From: Vespa crabro
Lineage: Eukaryota; Arthropoda; Insecta; Hymenoptera; Vespidae
DNA length: 64,000 nucleotides
Reading direction: 5' to 3'
Assembly: GCF_910589235.1 (NCBI RefSeq)
Contig: NC_060968.1
Coordinates: 2,409,143-2,473,142, forward strand
Both the position numbers and the translations under genes were made by a program. The notes below the pieces were generated by a model, which saw only the letters and a program-made list of their open reading frames with translations, ran no database searches and was not told the origin of the DNA. Below, one piece after another: positions 12,913-25,840 of the stretch (positions within the stretch are counted from its first letter, which is position 1; every line of letters begins with the position of its first letter).

Positions 12913-13244
12913 ATTCCGAAAAAAAAAGAAAAAGTAAAACTGTATACCTAGACGTACGTATGATTATAATATTTATTAGAAGTGAAAAATGTCGTGAAGG
13001 TATTAAAGAATCGTTCGGATTGGATCGATTTGTAAGGGAGAAAAGAGGCGTCACCGAACAAAGGAGTTTTCTATCGCGAATATTCTCTGTAAATCGACAA
13101 AAGGAATTGGGAGTGAGAGAGAGAGAGAGAGAGAATGGGGGGGGGTGAGATTGGAAATAGGGTCTGTAAACGTCACGCATTCGGTTAGATGAAAAGTCGT
13201 TAATAAAAACTTTTTAGGAGTTCATTTTATCCTCCCTCTTTCTC

Positions 13245-13309
<65 letters not shown>

Positions 13310-13698
13310 ATTTTAAAGGAAATTTTCTTATCGGTGATAAGATATTCGTGAAAATGAGAAAGGATGAGAGAATAAAGGAAGTAGTAGTTGTAGTTACTTA
13401 CAAAGTATAGTACCAAACGTAAGAGATTTATGATCGATTAATCGAACCTAGTGACGAAGGGATACGTGGTATTCCTTTTTTAGGATTCGTCATTTTGTGG
13501 TATAACCTTGAAGTGTCAAACAAAAGAGCCTCGCGCTTTAAGGATAATCGATAAAGTTTGTCCGGCAATCTGGTCCAAGAGTTTTCATATCCGTTGTCTT
13601 ATCCGGAATTACTAGAATGGTTTTCCCTCCCCCTACCCACCCAACCCCACTCTCACCCCATCTCTATTCCTTCTACGTCATCTATCACTTGCATTCTT

Positions 13699-13731
<33 letters not shown>

Positions 13732-14256
13732 ATCTCTATCTCTATCTCTATCTCTATCTATCTCTTCTTTTTTATTCCTATTTCTCAAGTTAGAAGTAGT
13801 TTAGATGGTAACAACGTGAAATGTGGTAATGAAATCAAGCGTCGTACGTGCTCGAATAGGAGAAGAGTGATACATAGATTATGTTCGTCAGCATGTTCTC
13901 TACTAAACACTCTCTCTCTCTCTCTCTCTTTCTCTTTCTCAAGTGTCGAAAACTTTAGCACAGCTTTTCTCTTAGAAAATTTCATCTGAGAAGATCTACG
14001 TATTATTCGTAATATTATTATAAACGTATACATCGAGCTTTGTGAATATCAAATCGAATTCGAAAGATTTTTTTGTCGAACGAACAATACGAAATAATTT
14101 ATTCGTTCCATGGATATGAGTATAATATCCGTTTAATATTCATTATGTGAAATATTTAAGAAAGAGATAGATAGATATGATATATAAATAAATGGATAGA
14201 TAAAGTATACGAATTTTTTTGTAAAACGATTTATCGAGAGAGATTGATTGGTAAAA

Positions 14257-14288
<32 letters not shown>

Positions 14289-14325
14289 GAAAGAAAAACA
14301 AAAAAGAGAATAAAGAAAGAAAGAC

Positions 14326-14364
<39 letters not shown>

Positions 14365-14918
14365 GAAAAGAATTATTAAAAAAAAAAAAAATCAAAGAAA
14401 AAACGATGCTCGTTAGTCGAACGTCTTTTCGATTCGGTGATAGGAGGTATATTTTATTTCCTCTTAATTAAAAGCATTTAAAAGCGGGAAAAAGGCGCAA
14501 TTTATAGGACGCGGAAATTCGCTTAGGAAATTGAATTTGGCTCGCACGGACCACCGTACGTCGTAACGAACAACGGCAACGCTATGCTTTTCGATTTGTG
14601 TTGTATCGATTATCTCTCGACTGGCAGCTCTCTCTCTCTCTCTCTCTCTCTCTTTCCTTGTCTCTGTCTCTCTCAGCACATATCGGGAGTGTGCGCGAAC
14701 GTTTTCGAAACGCGATAACCTTGTTACTTTACTCGATCGATCGATCGGTGACACGTTTCTCTCTAGTGACCTTGGTACATCTTGTTCGATAATCGCACGG
14801 CCATCACCGCGGTAGATAATCGTCCGTGAAAAGGACGAAACGCGAGAGATTAATCGAGAGATTAATAGAATCATCCATTGGTCTCTATCTATACCTGAGA
14901 AAAGTAGAAGATACTGAC

Positions 14919-14970
<52 letters not shown>

Positions 14971-15061
14971 CAAATGAAATGCGTCCATGGAATTGACGCC
15001 TCCTATCCGTTGGTTAAACCACGTTGATTCTCGATCGACTCTATCTCTGTTTCTCTCTCTG

Positions 15062-15094
<33 letters not shown>

Positions 15095-15454
15095 TTCTCT
15101 CTCTATCTATCTATCTATCTATCTATCTATATATCTATATCTATCTATATCTATCTCAATCTCAATCTCTATCTCTTTCTATCTCTCACTCTCAGCCTCC
15201 TTCTCTTAATCGCTTACTCTTATGCTAGGGACGAGGGTTAAAGCGGATCGCAAATATCCACCAGCCGGATTTGAGAGAGAGAGAGAGAGAAAGAGAGAGA
15301 AAGAGAGAGATGGAAGGAGAAACGTCGATAAGAGGAACGATTAGTATAAGAAAATGATCGGCTCGAGGTTGGGATCGAAGGACAGGCCAATTGAAATAAT
15401 TAATGATAACAAGAAACTATTTTATTTCTCTCTTTCATTCTCTTTTTCTCTCCT

Positions 15455-15511
<57 letters not shown>

Positions 15512-16216
15512 AAAAGAGTGAGAAAAATTATTTATAGGAGGCAATAATTTTTTTTTTAATTAATATTATTTTATAAATAATTCTTATGTATACATCCCTA
15601 GGAAAAATTTGTTTAACTTGAATTGAATAATTTCTCACTCTTTCTCTCTCTCTCTCTCTCTCTTACTTGTTTTTCCTTTTCTGTCCTTTTCTTTCTTCTT
15701 TCTTTTTTTTTCCTTTTTTTTTTTTTTAGTTGATTAACTAAACTCTTATTGGCTTAACGTATATAAAGTCATATTCGATTTGGTGTCATATCTATTTCCT
15801 TGCATATTGTTAACCCTAACTTCTTATATTTATAGATTTCTAACGAACGGTGTGACCGCAGACGTTGAACAGAAACTTTTTCCTCGGTCATGGCGTAACA
15901 GACGTGCCACATCGACACGGTAAATAGAGTGTACCAGTACATCGAAGCCGGTAACATAATGTATGGCCGGCCGCCGGTTGGCTATCCAACGAATGAACGA
16001 ATGAACGAACGAAGAGGAAGTAGCAACGAAATGGAGTAGGTACACGTTTGAAATAAAAATAGACGGAAACTGTGTCTGCTAAAAGTAGGTAGATAGGTGA
16101 TACATAGAATATATAGAAAGGTAAGTCGGCGAAGGAAAAGCCAGATTAATAGCCCTGTTAAAATAAAACATGTAACTTCTTTGAAATTTATGTATCGTGG
16201 ATTAGAACGTTAAATT

Positions 16217-16270
<54 letters not shown>

Positions 16271-17428
16271 TTAATTATTTTTTATATATATCTTTTATAT
16301 ATATCTATATTATATATATATTTATTATACGAATTATTAAATTATTTATGATATTATTCAAATATAATTACAGTGAGATGAGTGTTAAAAGATGGATACG
16401 GAAATATTTGATATCGGAAAAGATGTTTTTCTTCACTTTACGAAAATTTCGAATAAAAATTGTCTCCGATCGTTCTTGAAACTTGTCGAAACTTTTACGA
16501 ATATATGATGTACGTTTACGAGGAAGTACCGGTGTTATCTTAAAAAGTAACATGATGAAGAAAAAAAAAAACCATTTTATTATATAACATTTTATAATAT
16601 CGAAGATGAGGAAAGATGGGTCTTTTTTGAAATTCATTTAGTTACACGCGTATTGTCATTTAAAGTCTTTTTGAAAAATTGATTGGAATATTTTTTATAT
16701 CATATTTTTTATATCATGGTAAGGATCATGAGCAGTCCTATCGAATGTACTAATAATAGTATTAATAGTAATAGTAATAGTAATGGTAATAGTAGTAGTA
16801 ATAATAGTTGTAGTAATAGTAATAGTAGTAGTAATAGTAATGGCAGTAGTAATAGTAGTAGTTATAGTAGTAGTAATAATAGTAGTTACAGTAGTAGTAA
16901 TAGTAAATAGTTATAATAGTAGTTATAATAGTAGTAATAGTAATAGTAGTAGTAATAGTAATAAAAATAATAATAGTAGTAGTAATAATAGCAATAAGAA
17001 TAATAATAGTAGTAATAATAGTAATAATAGTAATAATAATTGTAATAAGAATAATAATAGTAATAAAGATAATAATAGTAGTAATAACAGTAATAATGGT
17101 AATAAGAATAATAATAATAGTAATAATAGTAATAATAATAATAGTAGTGATAATAGTAGGTACAAAATATGAAGGTCACAAGTGAATCGAAGTAAATAGA
17201 TTTATTTTATTTTATTTTATTTTTTTTTTTTTAACTGAATAGAGTGAGAAGGATTCTCCTCCTCTTTGTTTAGACAAATCCATTGATATCTACATCCTGG
17301 AAAAACATGCGCACAAATTTAAATACATGCACGTACATATATATATATATATATATACACATATATATATATATTTATTTATTTATTTATCTACCTATAT
17401 ACATAGAAATATATATGTCTGTGTATGC

Positions 17429-17476
<48 letters not shown>

Positions 17477-17552
17477 ATACAATATATATGTACTTAGGTA
17501 CATTTTAAAAGCGTTGATGTGTATGTGTACGAATTTTTGTTCGTTTCATCAG
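7754..17552. other. Intergenic, microsatellite-rich, no gene recognised
   Basis: Holds long simple repeats: (AC)n then (AT)n near 7756-7795, (GA)n near 8146-8188, a (TAC/TTA)n block at 8601-8690, (AT)n at 9468-9520, 10463-10501, 14921-14966 and 16219-16264, (TC)n at 13248-13293, a (CTAT)n/(TC)n block at 15045-15200, an (AGT/AAT) block at 16751-17160, and many poly-A/T runs. Less repetitive patches near 8200-8330, 8930-9030, 10270-10400, 14500-14620 and 15840-16050 show no coding exon with consistent splice sites and could be regulatory or noncoding. Confidence 0.55.
16751..17160. repeat. Compound trinucleotide array (AGT/AAT)n, about 410 bp
   Basis: Nearly every triplet is AGT, AAT or a one-base variant (GGT, TGT, AAG, AAA) in a single fixed register across 410 bp. 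Four different frames on the two strands are therefore open, predicting poly-Ser/Asn, poly-Val/Ile, poly-Tyr and poly-Leu products. It is read as a microsatellite, not a gene. Confidence 0.85.
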
Positions 17553-18820
17553 GTTGGGCCGACTATATGCTATGAGAGTAAGTACATCGCATGCGGCTTG
17601 CATGTGCCGCCTCTTGTAAGAACGCTTGCGCAGTATTAGAGTTTCGGCAGACAGCTCGCCGCTACGGGTGCATCTCGCGGCAGTTCGCGGTCGCCTTCTA
17701 AAGCAAGCTCATTAGTCGCTCAGAGCAGCACCGGCACCGCGACAGATTTTTTTTCTTACCCTTCTTTTTTCATACACGCCCGTCAATCGTTAAAAATCTT
17801 TAAGAAATCTATTCGACTAATCCCTTTCCCTAGTTGGTGTCACTTCCTTTTTCTCACACAAACACACACACACACACACATACACACATTTTATCTTTCA
17901 CTTTTACCTTTATTACACATTAATTTTCTTTTTCTATTTTTCACACATACAATCTCTTTCTATGTCTCACGGAACTTTTGTTTTTTCCCCATTTTGTCTC
18001 ATTTTCTTTCAACATATACATATATAAATTATTTCCTTCGTTCACGTATCCACCACGTTGTATGGTTGTAACAATACGTTGATAAAGGGAATAGTAATAA
18101 AAAGAAAAAAAAAAAATTGAGGAAAGTCACTTTGGATCATTGGATTGGATTGGCGTGCACGTGCGAGGTAGCTAACGAAGTACGGGGGAGCGTCGAACTC
18201 TGAACGCGCGTTACGATTAAAGGAAAGCGTGCAGGGACCCGAGTCGAATGTCACGGACTAGGTCGATCTAAGTGTCGTGGCACTAATAAAGATCGGAAGA
18301 GTTTACGTATGGAACGATGTTAAATCACGTACTGGCATAAATTTTCTCAACGTGAGCGAGAGGATCGAGCCATTTATCTGAATAGAAGATTGTCCTTGTG
18401 AGGTGAGGTCAAATTATAGAAACATAGAAGACGTAACATATAGACGGACGAAGATAGAAATATAGACAAATGGAAAGACTCGATTGTTTTTGATTGGTCG
18501 TAATAGAAAAATAATAACGAGTGAAGAAGAAAAAAGAAAAAGAAGAAGAGGAAGAAGAGGAAGAGGAAGAAGGAAGAGTAAAAGGAGGTTGAAGTTGTAA
18601 AACTTTCTCGTAGTAAAAAAAAAAGAGTAGAACGTGCTTTCGGGCAAGCTCTGTGTGGGCGTCGAGGTGAACGTAGGTCATCGACACGACGTCGATGAAG
18701 ATCTGAGGAATAATTGGAAGAGGACATTGGTAACCAAATAGAAGATCGGGTAGTAGTACCTAGTAAGAAAGGTCTTCTGTTTCTTTTTTTTTTTTTTTTT
18801 TGTTTTTTTTCTTTGGTTAG
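17553..18820 (+). promoter_or_regulatory. Probable promoter / 5' untranslated region of the SIFamide receptor gene
   Basis: This 1.3 kb directly upstream of the first receptor coding exon contains unusually complex, GC-richer stretches (17550-17760 and 18120-18320) amid AT-rich DNA. A 25-base segment at 17553-17577 is bounded by a good acceptor (TTCATCAG) and a GTAAGT donor, so it could be a small noncoding exon. A T-rich tract ending in TTGGTTAG at 18820 is a plausible 3' splice site for the exon that holds the start codon. No TATA box is obvious. The limits and transcription start are inferred. Confidence 0.4.
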
Positions 18821-18825
18821 TTGAT

Positions 18826-18908
18826 TGTTATTGTTGTTGTTATTGCTATTGTTGTTGTTGTTGTTGTTGTTATTGTTGTTGTTGTTGTTGTTATCGTCGT
18901 CGTCGTCG

Positions 18909-18940
<32 letters not shown>

Positions 18941-18941
18941 G
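18826..18941. repeat. (GTT)n/(GTC)n trinucleotide repeat just 5' of the receptor start codon
   Basis: About 60 bp of GTT-rich triplets grade into about 45 bp of GTC triplets and end five bases before the ATG at 18946. On the minus strand this reads AAC/GAC. If the splice acceptor at 18820 is used, the repeat lies in the 5' UTR exon, immediately before the start. Confidence 0.85.
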
Positions 18942-18945
18942 GCCG

Positions 18946-19537
18946 ATGATCAACGTCGAGACACCGACGTTCCGACATTATACACTCAAGTTCCCGATGC
19001 TGCAGCCACCCTCTCCGCTTTTGGAGATGGCGTCCCTGCGTTTACCGGACTCGGAGGAGTTCGACGTCGACACGCGTCGTAGGAGCAACAACGGCAACAT
19101 GCTACCTACGACGGTAGCCACTACTCCACCAGTTACCGGTACATTTCAACAGATCAAGAATGATGTTGGTGATTATTTAAATAATTTATTGGTCGAGGCC
19201 ATTACCATTAGCCCTAACCGTGATATTGGAGCACCCTCTATCGAGGATGAACAAACTGGACTTTTCAACGCTAGTAAAACGGAAAATAATTCGACGATCG
19301 AGCAATTACCTGATCGACTCTACAGGCATACCATGGCCATGTCAGCGGTTTATTGCGTGGCTTATGTTCTCGTATTTGTCGTTGGTCTTATCGGGAACAG
19401 TTTCGTAATAGCTGTCGTTTACCGTTCACCAAGGATGAGGACCGTCACCAATTTCTTCATCGTCAATCTCGCTGTCGCTGATGTATTGGTCATCGTATTT
19501 TGCTTACCGGCAACACTGATGAGCAACATATTTGTCC
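18946..19537 (+). CDS. SIFaR: SIFamide receptor, first coding exon (N-terminus, TM1, TM2)
   Basis: Encodes 197 residues plus a split codon of a class A neuropeptide GPCR that binds SIFamide at the plasma membrane, mainly of neurons. Residues 1-130 form a hydrophilic extracellular N-terminus with N-glycosylation sequons at Asn108 (NAS) and Asn115 (NST). TM1 is about 132-157 and contains the GN motif (Asn151: VGLIGNSFVIAVVY). The loop PRMRTVTNF is followed by TM2 at about 166-190 with NLAVAD (Asp179, the conserved sodium-site Asp) and FCLPATLMSNIFV. The segment AVYCVAYVLVFVVGLIGNSF closely matches what I remember of insect SIFaR. Start: the first ATG after the trinucleotide repeat; Met18 and Met28 are alternatives. 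Donor GTGAGT at 19538, phase 1. The rest of the receptor starts 36 kb downstream at 55755. Confidence 0.93.
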
Positions 19538-19554
19538 GTGAGTAGATACTACTA

Positions 19555-19684
19555 AAGATAGATAAATATTTCGATATAAGTAATATTATATGTACACCTC
19601 TTAATTATCTATAATATCCATGTAGAGGAAGAATTTTATTCTTCGATTTTTACCATCCTATTACTGTCATTTATCTATACATAT

Positions 19685-19731
<47 letters not shown>

Positions 19732-20316
19732 CATCGTTCTATTGGTCTCTGGTATAACTTTCTAACGTAACACGACGCTCGTTTAGGGTCGTTTAACTTT
19801 TCAAGGATAAGGAAACTTGTAGATAGAGATAGAGAGAGAGAGAGAGAGAGAAAAAATTGTGGATGCTTTTTAAGAGAAGGCACTTTTCTCAAAGATTTAT
19901 ATTACCAAAAGATAAGAGTCTAAATTATTCGAAAAAGAATTACGAATTTTTTGTCGTACGATCGATCGATTAGACCGGAAGAAGAGCTTAATCCTCTACC
20001 AGTAGTTAATTTTCTTTTATTTTCGTTATTATTCTTTCTTTCTTTCCTTCACTCTTTTTTTTTCCACCTTTCTTCCCTTCGAAAAAAAGAAAAAAAAAAA
20101 AAGAAAAAAGAAACGAAAGTGAGAACCTCTTAAGAAGTCGTTTTGAGGTGTGTTACGAAGAAAAAAGAAAAATAAATAAATAAAAAAAATACAAAAAAAA
20201 AAAAAACAGGGAACAACGTTCTTTGAAGTGAGGCGATTGTGTATGCTGGTCAAGCACCCGCCGAGGTATACTAGGCTGCATGTGGTCCATTTGTCGACGA
20301 TTTGTCGGTCTCATTT

Positions 20317-20351
<35 letters not shown>

Positions 20352-20422
20352 ATTTCTATCTCTATCTCTATCTATCTTTGAGTGCATATATATATATATG
20401 TATATATATATACATCTCTCTC

Positions 20423-20479
<57 letters not shown>

Positions 20480-21077
20480 AAAGAGACGGTGGCGTGGGGC
20501 GTGAAGGGTATAGTAGGTCGTTTTGCTCTGGAGGGGATCCCTTGGTACTTCGAAATCGATTCTACCTCGACGCCCTGCAGCGCGATGTTCGCGGAACCAT
20601 CAAAGTCACGATATCGCGATTGCATTTCGACGGATTGCTCCTAGAGTTTCGATTTCAAGTAATTGCACCATAAATTATTACGATGGTTGCTTGCTCGCTT
20701 CCTCGCTCGCTCGTTCTGACTTTTTTTTCTTCCTCTTCTTTTTCCAAAAAATTTTCTTCGATATAAATAATGGATATATACTTTTACCAATGATATTGAA
20801 GGACTAGTTAAAAATCACACTGAGATACGATAAATTTATATGTGTCGTTTATTTCAATAATATATATTATGCATAAAATATATGATATCAATTAAAACGA
20901 TCGTTTTTATGAATATAATTAAAAAAAATATATTTGTATATATAATTATAATAAGTTGTTGGTCGGGTAAGTGTTAAAAAAAGGAAAAAAAAAGAAAAGA
21001 AAAAGAAATTTACGGAAAGAAAAAAGAATTCGTTAGAAGGAAAAGTGTCGAAATCCTGAAAGAAGAAAATCGTCGTA

Positions 21078-21128
<51 letters not shown>

Positions 21129-21207
21129 TTTCCGTGTCCCATTTACTCAGCCAAGGCCACGGTGAAAATGATTTTTTTATTGCAGATAGGATAGACGATA
21201 TATACGT

Positions 21208-21269
<62 letters not shown>

Positions 21270-21344
21270 ATTTATTTAATAGTTTTCTCTCCACACCGTA
21301 TAATGTTTTTTGTTCTCCCCAATTACTATTACTACTACTACTAC

Positions 21345-21378
<34 letters not shown>

Positions 21379-21598
21379 ATTATAAGCATTATTATTATTA
21401 TAATGATTATTATTATTATTATCATCATCCTCACCATCATCATTATTGTCGTCACCATCGTCATCATTATCATCATTCTCGACGTTGTCGGTTGCCATCA
21501 TAAAATTTTATTATTATTCAGATTCCATGCACAAAGGTTCCTGCATAGAGAGCGCTTCGCTTATATTAGCTGTTCTCATTAACGATATTTCGACGAAG

Positions 21599-21649
<51 letters not shown>

Positions 21650-24600
21650 TACGATAAAATAAAATATTTATTTGAATTACGTTTACAATATTATAATACA
21701 CATATAAAGGATCGATATCGAGCTATCGATCTTTTAAAATGATCTTTTACATATTTTCTTTTTTTCATATCTAGATCATTCATGAATTTAGTTATTCTAA
21801 TGTTTCAATAGTCGATATTCATAGTTCTATTATTCATACCGTTCGATATCTAGCATTTACATTTCGTTTCATTTTATTCAGTTAAAAGTTTTATATGGGA
21901 AGGACAGGCACGTTTTGTCTCTTAAGTATTCAGCTAGGTTACGGAGTTCATTTTTATGAGAAGGGGGTCCTTCAATTTCCTGGATATTTCGTTTTATTAG
22001 CTCTACACGTGTTTACTTGCTCAGGTCAACTCAGGTTCGAAAGATCACGCAGGGATCATTGTGTATCAATGATCCTCTTTTTTCTTTGTTCCATCTTTTT
22101 CCTAATATTTTATTTATTATCCTTATTTTCCATTCTTTTCTTTTTCTTTTTTTTTGCTCTTCTGTTCCTCTTTTTTTTTTCTTTTCTTTTTCCTTCTTCC
22201 TCAAGTTATTTCATAATTAATAATTCATAGTAATTTCATGGTTAATAATTAATAATCACGTTTTTCTCGATGAATTAATTAAATTTTCTTTTATTTCCCC
22301 TTTTATTTCGAATGATTTTTTCGAATATTTCTTTTCTTTTTCTTCTTCTTCTTTTGCTTCTTCTTGCCAAAAAAACAAATTGACTTAATAGAATACGAAA
22401 AAAATTATATTTGCTAAATCGATTCGAAATTATTTGTATTAATCGAATCGACTCATTTATCGATTCGATCATTATTTCCTTATCTTTATTTTCCGATCTT
22501 ATCTTTAAACAGATGATACGACGTTAGAGGCTTTCACGAAAAAAAAAAGAAAGAAAAAAAGAAGAAAAAAAAAATCGTTCGATTTATTCTTCCTCTTGAG
22601 AATGAATTCCGAGGATAAACCCCTACCACTTTTCTCATACTTCGTGTTCACTTTGAATCACGATTATAAAAGGAACCGCTCGTGAACGATTTTGCGACGT
22701 TACATTGCGATTTTTTTCTTTTCTTTTTTTTTTTTTTCTTTTGGATTCATTGTCATTTAAATTATCATTCTCCTTTAGAAATAATAGATAATTTATAATT
22801 ATTATTAACATCTATAAATAGATAATTATAAAAGATAGACAATCTATATGTTACAATACATATATATATATTATAATAATTAATTATTAATAATTTATCA
22901 ATTTTATTTATTAATTATTTATTGATAATTTATATTTATACGTTTGTATCAGCAAAGATTTTCTATACCCCCCCCCCCCCACCCCACTATCCCTTAAGAT
23001 ATTTTTCTCTTTCTTTCTTTCTTTTTTTTTTTGTTTTTCTCTTTTCTCTCTTTTCCCGCCAAATATTTCAGATCGATTTGTTTATTATTTCTCTTTTTTT
23101 CTCTGGGTTTTTTTTTCCTTTTTTTCTTTTCTTTTTTTTTTTTTTTTCTTTTCTTTTCGTCCAATGTCCAATAAAAAGTAATACGTTTGGGAACGATTAT
23201 TTTCCATTTGTTCATTTTTTTTTTTTTTAAATGAACGACTTGTTTATGGTCACGCATAGCACTCTGGCACGTGCCTCGGGTCTGCATTGGCATTGTTGAC
23301 AACGTTTTTACAAGTGTCATCGTTCAAAAGAAAAATAAAATGGTTTCGTAAGAGAATATATTATATTCTAACACGAGGCTAAGTTCTTCTACTAGAGTAA
23401 TAGTTTATTCGCAGGGGGACATTTTCTAATACGATTGTTTTCTTATCTTATTTTTTTCTTTTTTTCTTTTTCCATTCTTCTTCTTCTTCTTCTTCTTCTT
23501 CTTCTTCTTCTTCTTCTTCTATCTATCTTTCTTTCTTTCTTTAATCGTCATTCCACAAAAATTCCTTTCTCCTCTTTAGAATTCCTCTTTCCCGATTGAA
23601 ACAGATCCGAACAACGGGCAAACTAAACAGAATTCACATTCCATTTTCAATCTTTCATTCTTAAAGTACTTTAAGCACGTTCGAAAGCTCTCGTGCTCAG
23701 GGAGAACGAATTCAAAGTTAAGAAACTTCAATAAAAGCAAAAACCTATTTCATACGACCTTACCTTACGAAGCAGGAATATTTCTTCTCTTAATATACAG
23801 TTAAACCGTGTCGTCGTAAAAATGTTTAAAAAAAAAAAAAAGAAACAAAATTGGAAAGTAAAAAAAGAAAAATCGAACGCAACGGGAGGGAACTTGATAA
23901 AATCATGAAAATAAATGAATACGATGTGTAATAACTTTTATCCGTTGAAAAAAAAAAAAAAAACAGAAAAAAGAAAAGAAGAGAATCGTAAAAAAATAAC
24001 TTTTAAACCTCCGATCTAATAATTATTTTTCCTGGATCGAGACAGATGGAAGACAAAAAAAAAAAAAAGAAAAAAGAAAAGAAAAGAAAAAACAGAAATG
24101 ACAGTATCCTTTAATTTGCAAAAAAACAAAAAAAAAAAAAAAGAAAAAGAAAAAAAACCAATTGGAAGATAATATTCTTTTATTTTTTCTTTTCTTCTCC
24201 TTTTTTTTTTTTTTTTTTAAATAATTAATTCTTATATTAGGCTTATATAATAGGCTCATAAAAAATGTGTTCGCTTATAAATCCGAGAATCGAATGGTCC
24301 CGTTAAATACAAGCAAAATTTATCAAATGCGTGTACGCGTCGCGCGTATCAATGCACAAATGCAACGATATATGTAGTAAAATATTTTTTCCGAACTCTT
24401 TCGTGTATATATATATATATTTTTTTTTTATATATTTTTTTTTTTTTTCGATAATACTGCATCTTTTTGCGTAACTGTATAAACATACTTTTTGTTGACC
24501 GTCTGATTAATCGATTAACAACTGGGGTATCATTGCGAAAGAAATACATTTGATAATACATAACGCGTATTTATTTACTGATTCATTCGTACGGTCGCGT

Positions 24601-25322
24601 AACAACGGTACAAAAAAGAAAAGAAAGGAGATAAAAGAAAGAGAAAGAGAGAGTGTGAGAGTGAGAAGAAAAAAAAAGGAAGTAGAAGAGAAAGAAAAAG
24701 AAAAAAACAACGTCGTAAGTTGTCGTGGCCTATGTCAATCGATGGAGTTTGTACGTTCTCGGTTAAAGTGACAGGTTAATCGTGAAGAGTAACGAAAGAA
24801 GCGTGACACCGTTTGTCACGGGCCCTCAGCCTCAGTCTCATACTCCTCGTCTATCGTAGAAAATCGATAGGAAGAGGCGTGCTGCAGTTTCATTTATTTA
24901 GCCTCCCCCCCCCTCCCCCGCCGCCGCCCCCTCCCCCCGTATATGTAGCAAAGCAATTCTCCGTAGAGACGGAGTTAATCGTTAACGAAATTTCGTCGAC
25001 GTATCGAGTACGCTAAGTTAAGACGATTAGAAATCGAGATTGTTTCGTTGTTCCTTTTCATATCTGTCGATTTCTTTCTTTTAATTCCCCTCCCCCCCCC
25101 CCCTCCTCCCTTCCTTCTTTTCTCTTTTTCCTTTTTTCTTTTTTCTTTTTTCTTTTTTTTTTTTTTTTTTCTTTTGTATGAATAATATAACAATTAAAAA
25201 TAACTCGAAAGGAAAACTTGTAGAATTAATTGCGTTTAAAGAGAATAAAAGATTCATCGTTGTTCAACCAACCAACGAAAATTTAGCTTTAAAACTATTA
25301 AGAGCATAAGCACGCTGTATTT

Positions 25323-25361
<39 letters not shown>

Positions 25362-25407
25362 AAGTATACGTTGAATACATATTATATATATATATCATAT
25401 ATATATT

Positions 25408-25439
<32 letters not shown>

Positions 25440-25806
25440 CATACATATATATAATTTATATATGTTTGTATATATATGGTTATATATATTATATGTTTAT
25501 ACATAAGTATGCTTATAGAAACGTATATGCGTATATATGTAAATATAGGCCGCAGAAATGTATACGTATTAATATTGGATGGTATATCTAGTTACAACCT
25601 ATACAACTGAAGCTTTGCTTCTCGTTGGCTTTGAAATGGAAATTGGCAGCGATCTCGAGATTCTGGACTAACAAACACGGCAAATCGAATTATATACCTT
25701 CTTGTTTTATAGTCCGATCATCGGTCTAACGATATCTCCGTTCATTTCGATCGTGATTCATTTCGTTTTCGTACGATTCTAAACTTTCTTACTTTTTCTT
25801 TCCTTT

Positions 25807-25840
<34 letters not shown>

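Noticed and set aside
16886..17179. Minus-strand poly-Tyr and poly-Leu ORFs
   Set aside because: Direct translations of the AGT/AAT array in alternative frames.
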